From NCBI RefSeq assembly GCF_019880305.1, contig NZ_CP082301.1, forward strand, positions 7,750,001-7,814,000: 64,000 nucleotides of DNA, in the 5' to 3' direction. The DNA comes from Streptomyces decoyicus. GTDB taxonomy: Bacteria > Actinomycetota > Actinomycetes > Streptomycetales > Streptomycetaceae. The position numbers and the translations under genes are program-made. Position 1 is the stretch's first letter, and every line of letters starts with the position of its first letter. The notes under the pieces are model-generated. The model made no database searches, was not told the origin of the DNA, and saw nothing but the letters and a program-made list of their open reading frames with translations. Positions 52,399 through 61,471 of this stretch are shown piece by piece.

Positions 52399-53738
52399 CG
52401 GCGGGCCTCCTTCTCCTGCTCGTCGGTGCTGCCGGGGCGGGGGGCGTGCAGCAGCACCCGGGCCGCGCGATGGCCGGCGGCGTCGAGCACGTCCATCCGC
52501 CAGCCGGCCACCTCCAGCGTGTCGCCGGCGACCGGTATCCGGCCGAGTTCGGTGGCGATCAGCCCGGCGAGGGTCTCGTACGGGCCCTCCGGCAGCCACA
52601 GGCCGATCCGCTTCAGCTGGTCGGTACGGGCGGCGCCGTCGGCCTGATAGACGCTGCGCCCCTCGGTGTCGGTGCCGGCCGGCGCCAGGTCGGGGGTCTC
52701 CATCGGATCGTGTTCGTCGCGGACCTCGCCGACCACCTCCTCGACGATGTCCTCCAGCGTCACCACACCGGCCGTGCCGCCGTATTCGTCGATGACCACG
52801 GCCATCGTGCGCCTGCCGGAGAGGCGGTCGAGCAGCCGGTCCACGGTCAGCGTCGTGGGCACCAGCAACGGCTCGCGCACCAGCTCGGAGACCGGGTGCC
52901 GGGGGCGGCGCTCGGCCTGGACGGTCAGGACGTCCTTGATGTGCGCCACCCCGACGACGCTGTCCAGGCTGCCGCGGTAGACGGGAAAGCGGGACAGCCC
53001 GGTTGCCCGGGTCGCATTGGCCACGTCCTCCGCGGTGGACTGCACCTCCAGCGCGATGACCTGCACCCGCGGCGTCATGACGTTCTCCGCGGTCAGATCG
53101 GCGAGATTGAGGGTGCGGACGAACAGCTCGGCGGTGTCGGGCTCCAGCGCGCCCTCCTTGGCGGAGTGCCGGGCCAGCGCCACCAGCTCCTGCGGGCCGC
53201 GCGCCGAGGCCAGCTCTTCGGCGGGATCCAGGCCCATCCTGCGGACCATGTGGTTCGCGGTGTTGTTGAGATGCCGGATGAACGGCTTGAAGGCGGCGCT
53301 GAAGCCGCGCTGGGCGGTGGCGACCTTCTTCGCGATCACCAGCGGATGGGAGATGGCCCAGTTCTTCGGGACCAGCTCGCCGACCACCATCAGCACGACC
53401 GTGGAGATCGCGGTACCGAGAACCACGGCCACCGAATCCGCCACCGTGCGCGACAGGCCCATCGCGTCCAGCGGCCCCGCCAGCAGGGTGGCGATCGCCG
53501 GTTTGGACAGCATGCCGATGACCAGGCCGGTGACGGTGATGCCCAGCTGGGCACCGGAGAGCTGGAAGGTCAGGCTGCGCACTGCCTTCAGGGCGCTGTC
53601 CGCGCCCCGGTCACCGCGCTCGGCGGCGCGTTCGAGGTCGCTGCGCTCGACGGTCGTCAACGAGAACTCGGCGGCGACGAAGACACCACAGGCCAGGGTC
53701 AGGAGGAGCGCCACGCCCAGAAAGAGCAGGTCGGTCAT
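52395..53738 (-). CDS. DUF21/CBS-pair membrane protein (CorC-like), first
   Basis: A 447-residue CNNM-type protein with N-terminal membrane domain, CBS pair (ENVMTPRVQVIAL, IDEYGGTAGVVTLEDIVEEVVGE) and a complete C-terminal CorC_HlyC domain (about 365-440). Likely metal (magnesium) homeostasis. Coupled to its smaller paralogue. Confidence 0.9.
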   Translation of the reverse strand: MTDLLFLGVALLLTLACGVFVAAEFSLTTVERSDLERAAERGDRGADSALKAVRSLTFQLSGAQLGITVTGLVIGMLSKPAIATLLAGPLDAMGLSRTVADSVAVVLGTAISTVVLMVVGELVPKNWAISHPLVIAKKVATAQRGFSAAFKPFIRHLNNTANHMVRRMGLDPAEELASARGPQELVALARHSAKEGALEPDTAELFVRTLNLADLTAENVMTPRVQVIALEVQSTAEDVANATRATGLSRFPVYRGSLDSVVGVAHIKDVLTVQAERRPRHPVSELVREPLLVPTTLTVDRLLDRLSGRRTMAVVIDEYGGTAGVVTLEDIVEEVVGEVRDEHDPMETPDLAPAGTDTEGRSVYQADGAARTDQLKRIGLWLPEGPYETLAGLIATELGRIPVAGDTLEVAGWRMDVLDAAGHRAARVLLHAPRPGSTDEQEKEARR

Positions 53739-53905
53739 CGAGTCACCTCCGTCCCATGATCGAACAGGATCGGGAGGTTCGCGCTCTGTCGGGAGGGTGC
53801 TCGACAACTAGGAGGCTCGTCCATGGCTGGACGCTCACACACCTTTCACTTGGGGGAGAGGAGACTCCATGGTAAAGGATCAGCAAAGTTGGTGGTCAGG
53901 GAAGT

Positions 53906-53928
53906 GCCCGCCCCTCACTGGGGCGGGC
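53906..53928 (-). terminator. Terminator after the GNAT gene
   Basis: GCCCGCCCC (53906-53914) pairs with GGGGCGGGC (53920-53928) across a 5-base loop, 26 bases after the GNAT stop on the minus strand. Confidence 0.75.
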
Positions 53929-53953
53929 TCATGGCGTGCTTCGGGGTCGTCGC

Positions 53954-54379
53954 TCAGCCGTCGAGGTGCCTGACCCAGCGGCTCCACTGCGGCTCGGGCG
54001 CGTAACCCGCCGCGCGCCACGCCTGCCGCGCCGGTTCGTTGCGGTCCAGCACCATCGCGTCGCCGCGCCGGCCGCCCAGCGCACGGAACCGCTCCTCGGC
54101 GGCCGTCAGCAGCGCGCCGCCGATGCCCTGCCTGCGGCGGCCGGGATGTACGGCCAGCCGGTAGAGATGGCAGCGCCACCCGTCGAAGCCGGCTATCACG
54201 GTCCCGGCGAGGACGCCGTCGCACTCTGCCAGGAGCAGGGCCTCGGGGTCTCGTGTCACCAGCCGGGCCACTCCGTCGTAGTCGTCGCTGATGCTCGTTC
54301 CTTCCGCGGCTTCGCGCCAGAACTGCAACACGGTGTCGATGTCCGGGAGGGTGGCGTGGCGGATGTGGAGATCGCTCAT
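53954..54379 (-). CDS. GNAT-family acetyltransferase
   Basis: A 141-residue GNAT protein with acetyl-CoA loop PGRRRQGIGGALL and C-terminal ARQAWRAAGY. ATG 54379 (MSDLHIRH) preferred over the ATG at 54391. Substrate unknown. Confidence 0.88.
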   Translation of the reverse strand: MSDLHIRHATLPDIDTVLQFWREAAEGTSISDDYDGVARLVTRDPEALLLAECDGVLAGTVIAGFDGWRCHLYRLAVHPGRRRQGIGGALLTAAEERFRALGGRRGDAMVLDRNEPARQAWRAAGYAPEPQWSRWVRHLDG

Positions 54380-54512
54380 GGGGCGAGCCAAGCAGAGAGC
54401 CGGTCCGGCCGGCGAACGGTTTCCGTGGTTGCTGACGAAGCCGACCAGGACGGATCCCTGCCGAGCCGGAGTGCGGCCTGGACACCCGATTCCCGCACGG
54501 CTGCCGCCAGGC

Positions 54513-55076
54513 TCACTGGCCGAGGAGCGGGAACAGCCGGGTGACCGCGGCTACGGCCATGGTGCCTGCGGGGCGCGTGGCGGGGCGTTGGTCCCGTTCG
54601 CGGTAGTCGGCCAGCAGGCCGCGGATGGACATGGCGAGTTCGGTCATCTCCGCCGGCGTGAGGTGGAGCACGGCGCTGAAGGACTCATCGTGCTGCCACT
54701 CGCTCGGTGCCTGCTCCCGGTGCGCCAGCCAGTGTTGATAGCTCTCATCTTCCAGTCCCCGTGCGAGCGCGGCGAACTCTGCGGGCGCTTCCCCTTCCGG
54801 CGGACCGGAGGGCGTCCAGCGGAGCTGCCAGGGCCGGGCCCGGCCGCCGTTGTGCGGCGCTTCTTCGATGAGGCCGTGCCGGGCGAGTTGGCGCAGATGA
54901 AAGGAGCAGAGGCCGGAGCTGTGGCCGAGGCGGGCGGCCGCCTGGGTGGACGTGACTGTGCCGACCTCGGCGAGCAGGTCCAGCAGGGCGACGCGCACGG
55001 AGTGGTCGGGAAGGGGCTGCCGGTTGCGATGCGGCAGCGGGGCCGCGGACGAGGCTGCACGGTTTTCGTCTCTCAC
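54513..55076 (-). CDS. Winged-helix regulator (ArsR-like)
   Basis: A 187-residue protein with a winged-helix domain (LLDLLAEVGTVTSTQAAARLG, then SFHLRQLARHGLIEEA) and a helical C-terminal part. Proposed GTG 55076 coincides with an operator palindrome, so binding would block its own start region. The ribosome-binding site is weak. Effector unknown; divergent from peptide deformylase. Confidence 0.82.
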   Translation of the reverse strand: MRDENRAASSAAPLPHRNRQPLPDHSVRVALLDLLAEVGTVTSTQAAARLGHSSGLCSFHLRQLARHGLIEEAPHNGGRARPWQLRWTPSGPPEGEAPAEFAALARGLEDESYQHWLAHREQAPSEWQHDESFSAVLHLTPAEMTELAMSIRGLLADYRERDQRPATRPAGTMAVAAVTRLFPLLGQ

Positions 55077-55102
55077 TTTGCAAAGGGTGCTACTTTGCAA
55101 AG
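55076..55102. promoter_or_regulatory. Twin CTTTGCAAAG operators
   Basis: CTTTGCAAAG, a perfect palindrome, occurs at 55076-55085 and 55093-55102, 17 bases apart. One overlaps the regulator start, so autoregulation is likely; the other lies 81 bases before the deformylase start. Confidence 0.75.
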
Positions 55103-55182
55103 CATTCGGTCAAGGTGGGCGCGGGTCGGCCGGGGCCTTCAGCCCTGTCCGTCCGGACATGTGCGGAAGGCGTTGATATTCC

Positions 55183-55842
55183 ATGACGGTCGGGTTCGGT
55201 GACACCTCGCAGGACCGCCGGGTGCGCGTGCTGGGACACCCCGTCGCTTCCTATCCGCGGCTCGCGCCGGAGGTGGAACGGGGTTCGGTGCGCCGCATCA
55301 CCGTCGCCGGGGAGGAAATCCTGCGACGCCGGTGCCGGCAGGTCACACAGTTCGGCACACCGGAGCTGTCGCGGCTGGTGGACGACATGTTCGCCACGAA
55401 CCAGGTGGCGGAAGGCGCGGGGCTGGCCGCCAATCAGGTCGGCGTGGATCTGCAGTTGTTCGTGTGGGACATCACGGACGACTGGGGGGTGCGTCATGTC
55501 GGGCACATCGCCAACCCCGTCCTGGCGGAGGTGCCGGCCGAGCAGCGCAGGCTGGTCGAAGAACCCGAAGGGTGCCTGTCCGTTCCCGGCCCCTACCGGG
55601 TGGTGCCCCGTCTCGACCGTGCCGTCGTACGAGGCCGTGACAAGAACGGCGAGCCACTGGTGATCGAGGGCAGGGGGTACTTCGCACGGTGCCTACAGCA
55701 CGAGACGGATCACCTTCACGGTCGCCTGTATCTGGACCGGCTTGCCCAGCGGGAGCGGAAGGCGGCCCTTCGCGAGATGGCCGAGTCCAAGGAAGAGAAG
55801 TTCGCCCGCCGTGCCGCCCTGGCCAAGAAACTGGGCAAGTAA
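55183..55842 (+). CDS. def: Peptide deformylase
   Basis: A 219-residue PDF that removes the formyl group from new proteins. Motifs GAGLAANQ (78-85), EGCLS (129-133) and HETDH (173-177) give all metal ligands. The C-terminus has a lysine-rich tail (ESKEEKFARRAALAKKLGK). It stands alone, without fmt. It may be an additional deformylase copy, which some actinomycetes carry for tolerance to deformylase inhibitors. Confidence 0.93.
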   Translation: MTVGFGDTSQDRRVRVLGHPVASYPRLAPEVERGSVRRITVAGEEILRRRCRQVTQFGTPELSRLVDDMFATNQVAEGAGLAANQVGVDLQLFVWDITDDWGVRHVGHIANPVLAEVPAEQRRLVEEPEGCLSVPGPYRVVPRLDRAVVRGRDKNGEPLVIEGRGYFARCLQHETDHLHGRLYLDRLAQRERKAALREMAESKEEKFARRAALAKKLGK

Positions 55843-56094
55843 CACCCGGCCACGAAGCGATGGTTCTGGTCCGCAGTCGTCAACGAGCGGCTGTGACCAG
55901 CACCTTCTGGGCGCCGGCCGGGCGGGCGGCGCGGTTCGCGCCGCATCGCCCACCGGACCGGCCCGTTATCCGGGCGCCGCAGCTCCTCACCGGGATCGGG
56001 GGTGACGGCCGGGCCGATCCGGGCCGATGGGGCCGTGTGGTGGGGGCCGGACCGGGCCGGCTCGTGCCCCCTGCCTCCCCCCCCCGCAAGCCGG

Positions 56095-56739
56095 TCAGAT
56101 GTGGCCCTCCCGTAGCGCATAGGCGACGGCGTGGGCGCGGTTGCGCAGGTGGAGCCGGGTGGTCATGCCGTGCAGCACGTTCTTGACCGTGCGTTCGGAG
56201 TACGAGAGCTTGCTTGCGATCTCCGCGGTGTCCAGGCCTTCGGCAATCAGACGGATGACGTCGACCTCGCGCGGCGCCAGCCCTGCCAGCGTGCCGGGCC
56301 GGTCGTCGGCGCTGCGCTGGAGCTGTCCGACCTGATGGAGCAGCCGGGCGAGCAGATCCGAGGGTAAGTCCCCTTCCCCGCGGGAGGCCGCCAGCACGGC
56401 CCGGTACAGCCGGCGCGGGGTGGCCTGGTGGCGCCAGAGGATCGCTCCGACGCCGCACTCGATGACGGCGAGCAGCTCGGCCTCCCGGATCTGGTCCGCC
56501 ACCAGCACGACCCGTGCCCCGTCGATCCGGACGAGACGGCGCAGCTGAGCGATCGTGGAGTCGTCCATCGTTGCGGTGACAACAACGGCCACCGGGGCCC
56601 GGAACTCCCCGCCGCCCTCCACCACCCGCACTCCCCGTTGCTGGCTGAGCTGGCTGGTCACGCCCGCCAGGGAGATCGGGTCCGGCGCGCGGACGACGAC
56701 GGATATCCTCGGTTCGCTCTGGTGCTCGGTCGTGTGCAT
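56095..56739 (-). CDS. Orphan LuxR-type regulator with a degenerate receiver
   Basis: A 214-residue protein: a receiver-like N-terminal domain without the acidic pair and with no clear phospho-aspartate (VVVRAPDPISLAG, AVVVTATMDD), and a LuxR helix-turn-helix (LAPREVDVIRLIAEGLDTAEIAS, TVKNVLHGMTTRLHLRNRAHAVAYAL). Probably phosphorylation-independent. Start ATG 56739. Upstream lies a region of small and broken frames. Confidence 0.85.
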   Translation of the reverse strand: MHTTEHQSEPRISVVVRAPDPISLAGVTSQLSQQRGVRVVEGGGEFRAPVAVVVTATMDDSTIAQLRRLVRIDGARVVLVADQIREAELLAVIECGVGAILWRHQATPRRLYRAVLAASRGEGDLPSDLLARLLHQVGQLQRSADDRPGTLAGLAPREVDVIRLIAEGLDTAEIASKLSYSERTVKNVLHGMTTRLHLRNRAHAVAYALREGHI

Positions 56740-56964
56740 ATGGGTTACCTCGTTTCCTGGAGCCCCCGACTCCGGCCTTGCCCCGCCCGCCCTCCGGCGC
56801 GCCGCTATGGCGAGAGGCCCAAGAGCTGCCTGCCGGGACGCCGCCCCGGGGCCGCCGCGCCCGGTCCGGGCGGTGGGCGTCTCCCACACCCGCTGAATCG
56901 GGAATATTGCGAATCGTTCACGAATCCTGCGGAGAAGCCCGCACAGTCCGACTAGTCCAACTCG

Positions 56965-57078
56965 TCAAGCCAGTTCCGCTGGAGCTGCTGGAGCCGCTGG
57001 AGCCGCTGGTTCAGTAAGTCCCGTCAGTCCGGTGCCGTGTCTGAACGCTCCGGCCCCGGAGTTGCGGTTGCGGTGCAT
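56965..57078 (-). CDS. Possible 37-residue peptide
   Basis: ATG 57078 is preceded by GGGGAG at a spacing of nine bases. The peptide starts MHRNRNSGAGAFRHG and ends with Pro-Ala repeats (EPAAPAAPAAPAELA). It lies 225 bases upstream of the orphan LuxR gene. Could be a small signal or precursor peptide, or only chance. No modifying enzyme is nearby. Confidence 0.25.
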   Translation of the reverse strand: MHRNRNSGAGAFRHGTGLTGLTEPAAPAAPAAPAELA

Positions 57079-57495
57079 GGTGGTACGTCTCCCCGTGGGA
57101 CTTCGGTGGCGGTTGAGCGGTTGGCGAGCGGGTCGGCACTGCCGGTGATGGCGGCGAGGGCGAGAAAGCCGTCGATGCGGAAGCGGGCACGGAGTGGGTA
57201 CGTAGTGGGGACGGATGCGGCTGCGCGGCGCGGCTCCCCGTTCGGCAATGCCGTGGACAGCCTGCGGGGCGGGTGGTCCGCACGGCAACGATTCCGGGCC
57301 AACTAAGAACGCTGGAATGCCGAGATGGGCTTTGACCTGCGAAAAGGCCCTTTGCCTGGAACGCCTTCCTGGGACGCCTTCGTGGCACACCTTCTGGAAC
57401 GACGCCCTTCCGGCCGACGAGACCGGGGCCCTCCGGGCGGAACTGACGGGGCGTCGGCAAGGCAGTCGGCGTGCGGTCGGCGTGCGGGGGAGGTA
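57079..57495. other. Stretch without a clear gene
   Basis: About 420 bases between the putative small peptide and the MBL remnant. Overlapping frames of uncertain value are present. One part (57334-57365) is related to a sequence at 61710-61741. No promoter or RNA gene could be assigned. Confidence 0.4.
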
Positions 57496-57780
57496 TCACG
57501 TGTTCAGCCGGTGGAAGGCCGGCATGGCGGGGCGTTCCTTGGCGTCGCCCAGCCCGGTGTCGATCAGGATCGTCCGGCCGGCGGTGCGCAGCACCCAGGT
57601 CTGCACGCACGACCTGAGCAGTCCCGTCCGCACGTCCCAGAAGTCGGGGGAGAGCCAGGGCCGGTGGGCTTCCCAGGCCTCGCCCGGTATGTCGCCGAAC
57701 ATCTCCTCCGGCAGCCGGGTCGTGCCTTCGTACTCCACCGTCCGCAGCACCGAGACGTCTCCGAGGGTGATCGCATTCAT
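57496..57780 (-). pseudogene. N-terminal remnant of an MBL-fold hydrolase
   Basis: From ATG 57780, MNAITLGDVSVLRTVEYEG to TGLGDAKERPAMPAFHRLNT, then TGA. This is the first third of an MBL-fold hydrolase, ending before the HxHxDH metal site. The sequence after the stop is not recognisable. Divergent from an Lrp remnant, a usual partner arrangement. Confidence 0.75.
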
Positions 57781-57890
57781 GAGTTCTCCGGGGCAGGTGG
57801 CGGCAGGCGCGGGACGCAGCCGCCGCGCTTGCCGCGGTTGTGGTGGTGGCCGTCGGCGCGGCCTCAGCCCTACTGCGCTGCGTGCCGTTT

Positions 57891-58794
57891 TCATGCGCAT
57901 GGCGTGCCGTCCGTGCCGCATTCCGGCCCGCACCGTCGCCCGCCGCTACGCCCGCCTCGTCGACGAGGGGGCGATGCGGGTGATCTGCGAAATCGAGTGG
58001 TCGCTGCTGGCCGAAGGCCTGCCCGCCACCGTGTGGATCGGCACCGCCCCCGGGCGGGCCCCCGAGGTGGCACGAGCCCTCGCCGCGCGCGCCGACACCC
58101 CCTTCGTGGCGCTCGCGTCCGGAGCGGCAGACGTCTTCTGCATGCTGCACGGCCCCACCCGGGCCGACACGACCCGGGCCCTCACCACCGAACTGCCCGC
58201 GGTGCCGGGGGCCCGCACTCTGCGCACCGAGTGGATGCTGCGCCGGCTCACCAGCACTTCGGCCTGGCGACTACCTCGCCTGACGTCCGGTCAAATCGAC
58301 GCGCTCGCCGGGCAGAACACCGTCCAGTATTCCGCCCACCCGCGCGACACCCCGCTGACCGGCCTGGAACGCGACACCGTCGCCGTCCTGCGCCACGACG
58401 CCCGGATGCCCTTCTCCACCCTTGCCCGCACCCTCGACATCACCGAGTCCCGCGCCCGCCGCACCGTCGCCGCCTTGCTCGAATCCGGCCTGTTGCGTCC
58501 CCGCGTCGAGGTCGACCCACGGGACATCGGCTACGCGGTCGAGGTGGTGCTGAGCATCGGCTGTCGCCCCGGGGCCGTACGGCGCCTCGCCGCCTCCCTC
58601 GCGGATCACCCGGCGACGCGGTTCCTCGCCCTCACGGCAGCCGCTTCGGTTTTCACCTACGGAGGTGTCTTTCGCGACGAGAGCACCTCGCCGACTTCCT
58701 CACCGGCGGTTTCGAGGGCAGCGAGGAAGTCACCTCCCTGGAATGCTCCCTGCAGATGGAAGTGTTCAAGCGGTACTGGACGGCCCGCCCCTGA
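57891..58794 (+). pseudogene. Two-domain Lrp/AsnC regulator, truncated and frameshifted
   Basis: The frame holds ARTVARRYARLVDEG (end of the first helix-turn-helix), two Lrp ligand domains and a second helix-turn-helix (TLARTLDITESRARRTVAALL). The first part of the N-terminal domain is missing. Near 58655-58675 the frame shifts: the first frame reads VFTYGGVFRDE, while another gives REHLADFLTGGFEGSEEVTS to the end TARP at 58794. Both lesions indicate a pseudogene. Confidence 0.78.
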
Positions 58795-59087
58795 GTCCCG
58801 TGGAGCCGGTGCCCAGGACCGCGGTGGGGGAGCGTCGGCCGGTGCGGGGGCCAGAGCACGGTGATGGCGTCACATACCGATCCGGTCGGGCTTGCGCGAT
58901 CATGGTCCTCACGTAGGGGACGTCGGAGGCCCGCAGCGGCCCGCCCGGTCAGCTGCCGGCCCGCCGCCTGGAGAGTCCGAAAATGGGAGGGAAGTTGGCG
59001 ATGTGGGGGCGGCTCGGGGAGGCTCGGGGCGGTTGTGTCGGGTGAATGGTCCGTGCGCGGTGCGCATGGGCGGGGAGGGAGTTGACA

Positions 59088-60566
59088 GTGCAGGGGGCTG
59101 AGGGAACGTCCGGCGTCGCGTCGCTGCTCAAGGAGTTGAAGGACCGCTCCGGGAAAAGCTACGGGGTGCTCGCCAAGCGGCTGCACATGAGCACGTCGAC
59201 GCTGCACCGCTACTGCAACGGTGATGCGGTACCGACGCAATACGCTCCGCTGGAGCGGCTGGCACGGCTGTGCCGGGCGACGCCGGACGAGCTGGTGGAG
59301 CTGCACCGGCAGTGGATCCTGGCGGACGAGGCGCGACGCCGGGAGCGGGACCGTAAGCAAGGGGGCGGCGACAGGGCGGGTGTTGCCGCGGGGGCAGGGA
59401 TGGTTGCCGGGCCCGGGGCCGGGCGCGAGGCCGAGCCTGCGTCCGAGCAGCAGTCCGGGCCTGAGCCCGACTCCGGGCCTGAGCCTGCACCCGAATCCGA
59501 CGCCGAGCCCGAGGCCGCACCCGTGCCGCCAACGGCTCCCCTCGCGACCGACACCGGATCCGACACCGACTCCGACTCCGACGCCGCCTCCGTATCCGCC
59601 CCCGGCCGGGGCGCAGTGATCCGCCCCGAGGGGCGGCCCGTGGCCCAGGTGGGGCCCGGGGGCGGCCGGCGGCGTTTCGCACTGGCGGCCGGAATCGCCG
59701 TGGCCGCCGTGGCCGCGTCCGCCGCGCTGGCCGCCGGACTGGTCGCCGACGGGGGCGGGCCCGGCCGGAAGGCGGCAGTGGGGCGGACCACGAGCCCGGA
59801 GAGCGGTCACGAGGCGGCGAGGACCGAGGACGGCCGGTCGCCGTCGTCGTCCGCGAAGCCGACCGGGAGGGGGAGCGTGAGTCCGTCCCCGTCCCGTACG
59901 CCTGGAGGCAAGGCGTCCGGCGGCGGCCGGGCGACCACTCCGGGCACGGCCGACCGGGCCGGGCTTCCGGTGAGTGTGGATGTCCGCCCGTACCGTTGGG
60001 AGGACCCGTGCAGCCAGCGCTACTTGGTCGACCGGGAACCGGGCAAGATGCCTCCGCCGCCCCCCGAACAGGACGCCCGGGGCTGGATTGCGGCGCTGGG
60101 GGCGGTCTCTGCGGGCAGTCAGCTGGTGCAGGTGTCGGTGCAGGGCGCGGGGGAGGGGACCGTGGTGCTGCATGCGCTGCGGGTGCGGGTGGTGAGTACT
60201 TCCGCGCCGCCCGCCTGGAACGCCTTCAGCATGGGCGTGGGCTGCGGGGGCGGCATCACCCCGAAGACGTTCGGGGTGGCCCTGGCCGCGGCGCAGCCGA
60301 GGGTCGCGCCGGAGGGCGGACAGCGGGACTTCCCCTACAAGGTGACCGAGCGGGACCCCGAGGTCTTCAAGGTCACCGCGCGGGCGGGGGCCCGAGCGGT
60401 GCGCTGGTACATGGAGCTGGAGTGGTCCAGCGGCAACCGGCACGGCACGCTCCGCATCGACGACAACGGGGAGCCGTTCCACACCGCTGGGATGGAGGGC
60501 CGGCCGCAGTACGACTACCCGCTGGGCGGCAACGAATGGATTCCCACTCCGAAGGAGAACGGCTGA
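59088..60566 (+). CDS. Membrane-anchored helix-turn-helix protein
   Basis: A 492-residue protein starting at GTG 59088 with GGGGAGGGA upstream. Residues about 8-70 form an XRE-type domain (SYGVLAKRLHMSTSTLHRYCNG), then a low-complexity stretch rich in Glu, Pro, Ser and Asp (about 110-180), one transmembrane helix (about 195-221) and a C-terminal 250-residue domain with four conserved cysteine/tryptophan features, likely extracellular (DPCSQRYL, MGVGCGGGI). It could carry a signal from the cell surface to DNA or only anchor a chromosomal region. Function unknown. Confidence 0.82.
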   Translation: MQGAEGTSGVASLLKELKDRSGKSYGVLAKRLHMSTSTLHRYCNGDAVPTQYAPLERLARLCRATPDELVELHRQWILADEARRRERDRKQGGGDRAGVAAGAGMVAGPGAGREAEPASEQQSGPEPDSGPEPAPESDAEPEAAPVPPTAPLATDTGSDTDSDSDAASVSAPGRGAVIRPEGRPVAQVGPGGGRRRFALAAGIAVAAVAASAALAAGLVADGGGPGRKAAVGRTTSPESGHEAARTEDGRSPSSSAKPTGRGSVSPSPSRTPGGKASGGGRATTPGTADRAGLPVSVDVRPYRWEDPCSQRYLVDREPGKMPPPPPEQDARGWIAALGAVSAGSQLVQVSVQGAGEGTVVLHALRVRVVSTSAPPAWNAFSMGVGCGGGITPKTFGVALAAAQPRVAPEGGQRDFPYKVTERDPEVFKVTARAGARAVRWYMELEWSSGNRHGTLRIDDNGEPFHTAGMEGRPQYDYPLGGNEWIPTPKENG

Positions 60567-60589
60567 ACCCGGCCCCGGGCAGCTACCGG

Positions 60590-60720
60590 GGCCAGGTTCC
60601 GGCCGTGGTCAGGTTCCCGGCCGTGGTCAGGTTCCCGGCCGTGGTCAGGCTCCGGCCGTGATCAGTGACGGGTTCACCAGGTCAGCGATCAGTGGCGATC
60701 GTTCACCAGGTCAGCGCGTC
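60590..60720. repeat. 18-bp tandem repeats and a 16-bp duplication at a gene end
   Basis: GTTCCCGGCCGTGGTCAG-type units recur about four times from 60596 to 60665 (period 18, with edge variants). GTTCACCAGGTCAGCG follows twice (60666-60681 and 60700-60715); the second copy contains the stop codon of the DUF4232 gene. So the gene end was duplicated. Confidence 0.8.
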
Positions 60721-61422
60721 CTGGGCGCGGGACTGCCAGTAGGTGACCCAGGCCGAACTGTCGGTGAGGACGCCTCCGTTGGGCAGGGGGAGTTGCACAG
60801 CCGGGCCGGTGGAGCCGTTGCCCGCCCGGTTGCCGAAGAGGACGCCCAGAGTGCGGGCAGTGTGGCCGCTGTTGCCCGAGCCGTCCGCCGACTGGTACAT
60901 GATCCCCGCGTACGCCGACTCGCCCGGCGCGAGCGTGACCACGGCCTGCGGCTTGGACGCCTCGAGGAACGTGGTGGCGGCCTGGGCGTCGTCCCAGCGG
61001 AGGTAGGGCGCGCCGTAGGCGTTGCAGGGCGCGGAGCCGGTGTTGGTCGCGGTCAGCAGCATGTGGTTGAGGGGGCGCTTGACCTTGGTCACGGTGACCT
61101 TGACGTGCGCACCGGTGCAGGCGACGGTCGTGGTCCGGCTTCCGGAGCCCTGGCCGGAGGGCTGCCCCGAACCCTTCTTGCCGGCGTTCCCGTTGCCGGC
61201 GGCACCCGCCGCGGCGGTCTTTGAGGCGTGACCGCCCTCGGCCGGGCCCTTCCCATCCGAGGGGGACGGGGCACCCTGCCCACCGGCCGCGGACTGGGAG
61301 GACGCGGACGGGGCAGGGCTGCCGGTGTCCTTGGTGTCGTTCTGGCAGGCGGTCAGTGCGAGGACCGCCGTCAGGGCGGCGGCGGAGGCGACGACATGGG
61401 TGGCGCGACGGGTGGTGCGCAT
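60703..61422 (-). CDS. DUF4232 lipoprotein
   Basis: A 239-residue surface lipoprotein. ATG 61422 (MRTTRRATHVV) opens a signal ending in lipobox LTAC. A long Ser/Gly/Ala/Pro linker (about 45-115) leads to a DUF4232 domain with cysteines in VACTG and APCNAYG. Function unknown; common in Streptomyces. Confidence 0.9.
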   Translation of the reverse strand: MRTTRRATHVVASAAALTAVLALTACQNDTKDTGSPAPSASSQSAAGGQGAPSPSDGKGPAEGGHASKTAAAGAAGNGNAGKKGSGQPSGQGSGSRTTTVACTGAHVKVTVTKVKRPLNHMLLTATNTGSAPCNAYGAPYLRWDDAQAATTFLEASKPQAVVTLAPGESAYAGIMYQSADGSGNSGHTARTLGVLFGNRAGNGSTGPAVQLPLPNGGVLTDSSAWVTYWQSRAQDALTW

Positions 61423-61471
61423 GGCGAGTGGGTGCCTTCTGTTCGGTTGGCTGGGGTCGGAATGCGTGCCG

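Noticed and set aside
57325..58794. A single long plus-strand gene of about 490 codons
   Set aside because: Only the last 50 codons look like real protein (the shifted end of the Lrp remnant). The rest lies across other remnants in the wrong frame.
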